A program made the translations under genes and the position numbers. A DNA stretch of 56,063 bases, taken from contig SECP01000058.1 of NCBI GenBank assembly GCA_004193285.1, positions 1-56,063 of the forward strand. The letters run 5' to 3'. Under the pieces are notes generated by a model. That model was not told the DNA's origin and made no database searches. It was given only the letters and a program-made list of their open reading frames with translations. Of the stretch, positions 51,801-56,063 are shown piece by piece (position 1 is the stretch's first letter; each line of letters opens with the position of its first letter). This stretch comes from Myxococcales bacterium. Lineage in GTDB: Bacteria; Myxococcota_A; Polyangia; Polyangiales; Polyangiaceae.

Positions 51801-53876
51801 ACCAGCAGCAACGCTCGCATGCAGCTCAGCTGGAAGATGTCCTCGTTCATCACGACGCAAGAGCCGATCCCTTCCGCGCGCACTTTCCCGCCCTCCACCT
51901 GGGTGACGCCGACGACGGGCCTAGCCGTCACCTTCTACGACACGATCGACTTTGGCCTGACCGCGGTGACGAGCGCCACCACGCCGCAGGCCCATCAAAC
52001 CTTCGTTCCCACCGTCGATTTCGACTTCGGTAGCGATCGCTTCAGCTACGGCCGGGGGCTCACCAGCAGCGACGGCCTCTCCGGGCGCTTCACGGGCCGT
52101 TTGCAGCCTGCTTGCACCGGGGTTCACGAATTCGAGATCTACGCCGACGATGCGGCCAATGTCTGGATCGGCGGCGAGCGCCTCATCCAGGTGACGAGCT
52201 ACGGCACGAAGTACGCTGCGCGCTGGCTGGACTCCGCGCTCCTCTACGACTTCAAGGTGGACTGGACCGAGAACGGCGGCGGCGCTGGCATCCGCATCAA
52301 GTGGAAGCCGGCCTGCAACGGGTCGACTTCTTACAACGTCATTCCGACGACGAGCTTCCGGCCGACCGGTGACACCACCCCGAACGGCTACATTCGAAGC
52401 GGCGGCGACAACGGCAACGGTTACCCCTACGTGGCCTGGCAGACGCCCAACACCGTGGGCACCTTGCCGGTAGACGTCACCGCACAAAGCGCTGGCAACT
52501 GGGGCTTGGGCCAGTCCGTGATGATGGTGCCGACCTTCTCGCCGAACGGCAGCAAGCTCGTGTTCGTGGACGGGGACTCGGCCACCAACGCAGGCTGGCG
52601 CAAGGGCCTCAGCACCTTCGACTTCGATCAAGCGAGCAAGCTCTTCAAAAACCGGCGCCAGATCGTGAACGCGTTCCCATACGGTGACGTGATCAAGTGG
52701 CCGACTTACGAGAGCGACTCGAAGAGCGTCATCTACCAGACGACCACCCCCGGCGAGTTCTGCTGTCGGAACAGCTTCACCGTTTACGGCTACATGGGGC
52801 CGACGAACTACTTCGAAGATCCAGGCAAGCTGCTCTCGGTCGATACGACCGCGGCCGCGCCGGTTCCGGTCGCGCTGGACCGGCTGAACAACGGCGAGCG
52901 AAGCGTGGATCGGAACAAGGCGTACCAGGCCACGATGCTCCCCACCGCGGCCGGCGGCTACCGCTGGACGGTCTTTACCAGCACGCGTCCGTACGGCAAC
53001 ACCATCAACCTGCCCGCCGTTCAGCAGGACTACTCGAACGTCAACAGCTACACCGCGATGACCAACACGTCGCAAATTCAGAGCATGCTCTGGGTGAGCG
53101 CCATCGACGACGCGGTGAGCAGCACGACGGATCGCAGCCACCCCGCCTTCTTCCTGCCGAACCAGGCCTACAGCGACACGGGCGGCTCTTACCTGAACGA
53201 GCGCGCGTACTGGGTCACCGAGTCCTGCCGCCCGGCGGGCTCGACCGCCGCGTCTTCTTGTGACGTGGACGAAGACTGCTGCGGCGGCACCGCTTCTCCG
53301 AAGACCGGTGTCTGCCGCATCGATACACCCATCAGCTCTCCGCCGACTCGGCACTGCGCCAGCGTACCGCCGCCGAACGCGTGCATCGCGGCCGCCGGCG
53401 CCTGCACCCAGAGCAGCGACTGCTGCTTCAACTACCCCTGCGTCTCCAACGTCTGCACCAAGCCGCCGCCGCTGCCTTCGTACAAGCCGACGAACTTCAC
53501 GCGGGTTTACACCGCTGAATGCGGCAAAGGAGCCAAGCCGGTGTGGCGCTTCTTCGATTGGAAGGCGGAGACGCCGCCGACCGACTCCTACATCGAGATC
53601 TACGCGGAGAGCTCCGACGACCCAACCACGTTCAAGGTCGTTCCGGACGCCCCGACGGTGGTGAGCCTCGCGGGCGTGGTCAAGGTCGCCACCGTCACCG
53701 GCGCCACCGTCACGGGCTGGGTCGGGCAAGACATCGGCGCGCTGCTGACCGCCGCCAAGCTACCGCAGCGCAAGTACCTCAAGATCACCCTACGCCTCGC
53801 GCCGAACTTGAAGAAAACCGCGACACCCAAGCTCACGGACTGGCGGCAGGCCTACAGCTGCCCGCCTTCGGAATGA
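48891..53876 (+). CDS. Giant surface lipoprotein: PA14 array within a propeller-like domain, with CxxCH motif
   Basis: 1661 residues from ATG 48891; the signal peptide ends in LGAGC (Cys24). A Gly/Thr repeat spacer and Cys-rich region (about 50-130) follow. A PA14 module lies at about 199-345 (GLFGEYFNRI to AELRWSS), then Ig-like beta sequence. Next is a propeller-like stretch with haem motif CPVCH (Cys595-His599). Three further PA14-like modules follow (about 702-847, 849-1000 and 1010-1160; GLLGDYYSTLNW, GAQVLYKDTSN, GLAVTFYDTIDF). Propeller-like repeats resume (VPTFSPNGSKLVFVDGD, VIKWPTYESDSKSVIYQ), and a Cys-rich pair (about 1460-1525) precedes a C-terminal beta domain. PA14 domains commonly bind glycans. 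The stop overlaps the next start (ATGA). Confidence 0.9.
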   Translation: MVRAKISRALWAACLLVAVLGAGCSKKASHSGLMDGDGGTGNTGTGSTGNTPSMPDCGTPQEGCSCGTEGEVIDCGHVARHSGDYTACSMGTRQCVDGKWGACEGDKIYMLPDSVPGVQTEGLGTSKACVDNPCDPYCQVVVDDSKNLDVSSNPALTAGMDGLTLTTVPPDPAANTCTGIKLTPATSSLVVTAINPTSGLFGEYFNRIDTTIQSIPSTWTVTGTRLDPNINFAWGAAAPGVTGIGNDSFTIRWTGSVTPPATEAYVFYPKTDDGVRLWINGTLVVNAWVDQGPTEYPTAPINLTKGVPANIRMEYYERGGGASAELRWSSASVPKSIISDAYLTPASSSLPPFVTTPASVPLTVNLLPQGCYDGTFAAAWGLDALDRATVSTDGVVSLVSPIAGQMKVTAYIQEFKDTATVDVTVNATDTLEAPAGSATTFNANTTSGADTAKILYPYDATVFPLSLKPPVLQWDTGTTGAASAVKVQLRYPATGTATFSWSKIIAEPSNLRYSFTRDQWGYFERTAKGGTGRISIQRIVGGQLKEAVTKTVVFSSSPLRGKIFYTQYGGGSKIMRLDPAGDNAAVNAFATDNGCPVCHSMSANGSKFVTSDSGWSTNAGISNVDAAGNLTVLSDFPSPNSPYANGANDWRGFAWAPLTPDGQFVFATNNIYGNTRQQVVGIDSNRNVSLPQTMVSGGRGTGLLGDYYSTLNWTGNSWRRIDARPDFDWSGSPGGPLPATGFSVVWSGFVEGLFTETVPFEVESNIGVRLTVGGSVLVNQLGNSVAGPATNKFTGNANLTRGQQTAIKLEVIDTSAQSIIKLRWGSPTTSATALTPYGLIPQSQLFPSGGPYGAQVLYKDTSNHQITRLESDLYYDWAGLQPVKGSSDANLTINQTNFTSTWDAVVEAPATTSLTFCISADDTYVVKVTNAANVTTTVLSSAVSTSNTCSTTPLSVTAGEKLKVHVDHTQTSSNARMQLSWKMSSFITTQEPIPSARTFPPSTWVTPTTGLAVTFYDTIDFGLTAVTSATTPQAHQTFVPTVDFDFGSDRFSYGRGLTSSDGLSGRFTGRLQPACTGVHEFEIYADDAANVWIGGERLIQVTSYGTKYAARWLDSALLYDFKVDWTENGGGAGIRIKWKPACNGSTSYNVIPTTSFRPTGDTTPNGYIRSGGDNGNGYPYVAWQTPNTVGTLPVDVTAQSAGNWGLGQSVMMVPTFSPNGSKLVFVDGDSATNAGWRKGLSTFDFDQASKLFKNRRQIVNAFPYGDVIKWPTYESDSKSVIYQTTTPGEFCCRNSFTVYGYMGPTNYFEDPGKLLSVDTTAAAPVPVALDRLNNGERSVDRNKAYQATMLPTAAGGYRWTVFTSTRPYGNTINLPAVQQDYSNVNSYTAMTNTSQIQSMLWVSAIDDAVSSTTDRSHPAFFLPNQAYSDTGGSYLNERAYWVTESCRPAGSTAASSCDVDEDCCGGTASPKTGVCRIDTPISSPPTRHCASVPPPNACIAAAGACTQSSDCCFNYPCVSNVCTKPPPLPSYKPTNFTRVYTAECGKGAKPVWRFFDWKAETPPTDSYIEIYAESSDDPTTFKVVPDAPTVVSLAGVVKVATVTGATVTGWVGQDIGALLTAAKLPQRKYLKITLRLAPNLKKTATPKLTDWRQAYSCPPSE

Positions 53877-54925
53877 GTATGCGCCACGCCCAATTCGCTT
53901 TGCTCTGCGCTTCTGCTCTGGTCGCCGCTTCTGCCTGCGGTAGCGACGACGAACGGCCGCTCCCCTCGGTAGAGGGCGGCTCTGGCAGCTCCAGCAGTGG
54001 CGGTAAGAGCAGCCGCGCTGGCAGCGGCTCCGGCTCCCAACCCGAGGTAGGCGGGGAGCCCAGCTCCGAGGCAGGAGGCGCGGTCGGGCTCGGCGGCGAA
54101 GGCGGCGGCGGCGGCGGTGACGGCATCGTGTACGAGACGGCGGGAGCGCCGACGTTCATCCCCGGTCTTTGCGATCCCCAGATGATGCCCGGCAAAAGCA
54201 CGGCTCTGGAGCTCGAGCCGCCGCTGGCAGGCGCGACGCTCCTCGCTACCACTCCGGACGAGCTCAGCGTGGCGCTCGCGGCGGGTGACGACCCGGAACT
54301 GCGGCTCTACGTCGGCGATCGCGCCAGCGCGGACGACCCCTTCGAGGTTCAGGAAATCGCGCTGCCCCCAGGCTACGAAGCCGCAAGCGGCGTGGCCCTC
54401 TCGAGCGACGCTCTCATTCTGGTGCTGGTGCTCGCGGACCACTCTGGCTTCGGCGCCATCTCACGTCCCGAACGAGGTGAGCCCTTTTCGACGGACGCGA
54501 ACGTCACCGCGTTCACGCGACTCAACGGGCAGAAGGCCATGTCCGGCCGCTCGCTGGGCTGGCCGGTGCTCGCGAGCGACGGAGGCACGCTGTATTTCTT
54601 GAGCTACTTCGGCCAGGGCCTCGTGGTGCAGAGCACGCGAGGGTCGGACGGTCGTTTCGACCTCGGTTCCGAGATCGACGAGTTCACGCTGGGAGGGGGG
54701 GAGGGCGCCTACAAGCGCATTCACTCCGTGTCCGCCGATCAGCGCGCCATCTTCTTCTTCGACGAAGCCACCCAGCACTCCATGGCTCTCTTCCGTTCGC
54801 GCCCCAACGCGCCGTTCTACGAGCCCTTGGATCTGGGGGACCGAAGGGGCGCCGCGCCGAACGCGGACTGCTCGCGCCTCTACTCTTCGGTCGATGGAGC
54901 GCTCGTGGCTCAAGCCCTGGAGTGA
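53873..54925 (+). CDS. Lipoprotein with Gly/Ser-rich linker and propeller-like repeats
   Basis: 350 residues from ATG 53873, which overlaps the PA14 stop; a second ATG at 53879 is also possible. The lipobox is AASAC. A Gly/Ser/Glu-rich linker (about 25-85, including a run of seven Gly) is followed by TolB/WD40-like repeats: GATLLATTPDELSVALAAG, GYEAASGVALSSDALILVLVL, GWPVLASDGGTLYFLSYF and RIHSVSADQRAIFFF. No catalytic motif. Coupled translation with the PA14 lipoprotein suggests the two form a surface complex. Confidence 0.82.
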   Translation: MSMRHAQFALLCASALVAASACGSDDERPLPSVEGGSGSSSSGGKSSRAGSGSGSQPEVGGEPSSEAGGAVGLGGEGGGGGGDGIVYETAGAPTFIPGLCDPQMMPGKSTALELEPPLAGATLLATTPDELSVALAAGDDPELRLYVGDRASADDPFEVQEIALPPGYEAASGVALSSDALILVLVLADHSGFGAISRPERGEPFSTDANVTAFTRLNGQKAMSGRSLGWPVLASDGGTLYFLSYFGQGLVVQSTRGSDGRFDLGSEIDEFTLGGGEGAYKRIHSVSADQRAIFFFDEATQHSMALFRSRPNAPFYEPLDLGDRRGAAPNADCSRLYSSVDGALVAQALE

Positions 54926-55278
54926 GCGGGTTCACCCCGACGGCTTAGAAGACGTAGTGCCGACAGAGCCCGGCCGGGGGGGAAAGCCTGAGGCCCTGTC
55001 GGCATGGGACTTCTGTCAGAGATGATCCTAAAAAGATAGTGAAATTGGATGGTTAGTTATTTCTAAGTCATCCGCTTGTTACGGCACTGCGTCCAAGTGG
55101 GTCGCCTTTGCAAGGAACGCGCGCCGTCTAACCCATAAGAGTGGTGTTCTGGGCCCGATTGTACCCAAAGGTGAGTCAGCGAAGACCCCCTGAACTGACC
55201 GCGGGAGCGGCCGTCCGTGGAGGGAGTGGCGTTCGGTGAGGCGCGGAAGCCTCCACCCCGCGCTTCTGGGCCGCTGCG
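54926..55278. other. Intergenic region with hairpin and AT-rich promoter-like stretch
   Basis: 353 bp. A long-range inverted repeat TGCCGACAG (54958-54966) and CTGTCGGCA (54996-55004) encloses a 29-base GC-rich loop. It is followed by the most AT-rich stretch of the window (about 55020-55075), likely the promoter region of the EAL gene. I found no sigma-54 element with correct spacing. Confidence 0.45.
54958..55004 (+). terminator. Large hairpin after the lipoprotein pair
   Basis: Perfect 9-bp stem, TGCCGACAG paired with CTGTCGGCA, 32 bp past the stop at 54925, with a 29-base loop that can itself fold. No U-tract follows directly. It may be a terminator or a leader structure of the downstream EAL gene. 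Confidence 0.35.
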
Positions 55279-56063
55279 ATGGACAAGCTGAACTGGACGT
55301 TCTCGGGCGTGGAGGCCACCGACGGGATTGGGGGTGTGCGGACGCTGACGGTTTCAGACTTGGGGGTGGTGTTTCAGCCCATCGTGGAGCTCAGCACCGG
55401 CCAGGTGTTCGCGCACGAGGCGCTCGTGCGGTGCCGCCGCCCCGAGTACGTGTCTCCGCCCGTGCTGTTCGAGTGCGCCGTAGCGGAGAACGCGTGTGGC
55501 CGCCTCGGCAGGCTGATTCGCGAGGTCGCGTTCGGGACTTCGGGTGACATCCCGCTCTTCGTGAACCTGCACCCGGAGGAGCTCAGCTCGCGCTGGCTCG
55601 TGCGGCCTGACGACCCCCTGTGCTTTCACGCGCGGCCCGTCTTCCTGGAGATCACCGAGTCGGCCGCCTTCACGCACTTCGACTTGTGCAAGAGCGTGCT
55701 GAACGAGCTGTGTCGTCGCACCGGCGCGCTGCTGGTGGTCGACGACTTCGGCGCCGGGCATTCGAACCTGCAGCGAGTCGTCGACTTGCTGCCTGCGATC
55801 GTGAAGCTCGACCTGGCGCTCACGCGTGACATTCATCGTCGCCCTCGCAGTCGCGCGGTGGTGCGCCACATGGTCAACCTGTGCACGGAGCTCGGCGCTC
55901 GCGTCGTCGCCGAAGGCATCGAGGTCGTCGACGAGCTCGCCTGCGTGCGCGACCTCGGCGTCCACTACGCGCAAGGCTACCTCCTCGCGCGCCCCGCCAC
56001 GCCCCCGCCTCCCATCGAGTGGCCATTCGGCACCAGCGCCCCCGTCGCGCCGCTGGGCCAGCC
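55279..56063 (+). CDS. EAL-domain c-di-GMP phosphodiesterase (C-terminus beyond window)
   Basis: Partial: 261 codons from ATG 55279 to the right edge. The EAL domain begins almost at once (VVFQPIVELSTGQVFAHEALVR, with Glu48 of the EAL motif). Metal-binding and catalytic positions are kept: FVNLHPEEL, LEITES, VVDDFGAGHSNL, IVKLDLALT, VVAEGIE and the AQGYLLARP ending. An active c-di-GMP phosphodiesterase is therefore expected. There is no N-terminal sensor or GGDEF domain; a C-terminal addition cannot be excluded. c-di-GMP commonly controls exopolysaccharide production, but no direct link is visible here. Confidence 0.9.
   Translation, partial: MDKLNWTFSGVEATDGIGGVRTLTVSDLGVVFQPIVELSTGQVFAHEALVRCRRPEYVSPPVLFECAVAENACGRLGRLIREVAFGTSGDIPLFVNLHPEELSSRWLVRPDDPLCFHARPVFLEITESAAFTHFDLCKSVLNELCRRTGALLVVDDFGAGHSNLQRVVDLLPAIVKLDLALTRDIHRRPRSRAVVRHMVNLCTELGARVVAEGIEVVDELACVRDLGVHYAQGYLLARPATPPPPIEWPFGTSAPVAPLGQ

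Noticed and set aside
49866..51860. 664-codon open frame on the minus strand inside the PA14 gene, and a similar 602-codon one at 51921-53729
   Set aside because: Both are antisense to a clearly recognisable protein and are Arg/Val/Asp-rich with no known motif, as expected of shadow frames in GC-rich coding DNA.
54958..55004. c-di-GMP (GEMM) riboswitch upstream of the EAL gene
   Set aside because: There is a large hairpin, but the conserved GEMM core segments could not be found.
1..56063. tRNA, rRNA, CRISPR array, insertion sequence or prophage
   Set aside because: Intergenic spaces were read on both strands; no cloverleaf, regular repeat-spacer pattern, transposase or integrase was recognised.

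Overview
The window is a GC-rich, gene-dense stretch of a bacterial chromosome. Several traits point to a Myxococcota genome of the Polyangia/Sorangium type: a paired DUF1592-family/DUF1552 secreted module, surface lipoproteins with long Gly/Ser/Ala-rich linkers and Cys-rich modules, multi-domain hybrid histidine kinases, and good sigma-54 promoter matches. That placement is an inference from gene content; no rRNA or phylogenetic marker is present. I saw no tRNA, rRNA, insertion sequence, prophage or CRISPR array.

Layout. Positions 1-4279 hold two sensor histidine kinases (the first runs off the left edge) around a small YciI-like gene. Positions 4302-24803 form a large exopolysaccharide locus in three parts. 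On the minus strand is an outer-membrane exporter lipoprotein (Wza type), followed by a plus-strand pyruvyl transferase. Next comes a tightly coupled six-gene minus-strand operon: MBOAT, SGNH, ACP, MaoC, SDR, FkbH. Divergent from it is a nine-gene plus-strand operon: GT2, initiating sugar-phosphate transferase, Wzc-like kinase, GT2, GT4, Wzy, GT2, Wzx and a GH16 lipoprotein. Together these describe a Wzx/Wzy pathway for a polymer probably decorated with pyruvyl groups and with an acyl group carried on a dedicated ACP. The acyl module resembles the Dlt alanylation machinery, but an FkbH-type enzyme replaces the adenylating ligase; it is the best candidate here for an undescribed system.

Positions 24805-27571 carry four unrelated minus-strand genes (HD-like hypothetical, zinc-ribbon protein, Nudix, PAP2). 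Positions 27685-33330 are a coupled operon of a short UvrA-like ATPase, a PolX-like protein with a destroyed polymerase site but intact PHP nuclease, a HAD phosphatase and a DUF481 barrel. A sigma-54-like promoter lies upstream. Positions 33527-37242 hold signalling genes: PP2C phosphatase, a receiver with degenerate HD-GYP domain, and a CheY/CheX pair.

Positions 37254-45984 are secreted and carbohydrate-linked: DUF1552, DUF1592-family protein, SGNH esterase, a winged-helix protein coupled to a GH30-like glycosidase lacking its acid/base Glu, and an orphan sugar-binding lipoprotein. Positions 46035-56063 hold small genes, a single-receiver regulator with its own sigma-54-like promoter, a giant PA14/haem-motif lipoprotein with a coupled partner lipoprotein, and an EAL c-di-GMP phosphodiesterase cut by the right edge.

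Two of the sigma-54-like promoters (exopolysaccharide operon and receiver gene) share an upstream dyad, GGCGA-N6-TCGCC, at activator-site distance. Domain names come from motif recognition by eye; none were checked by database search.
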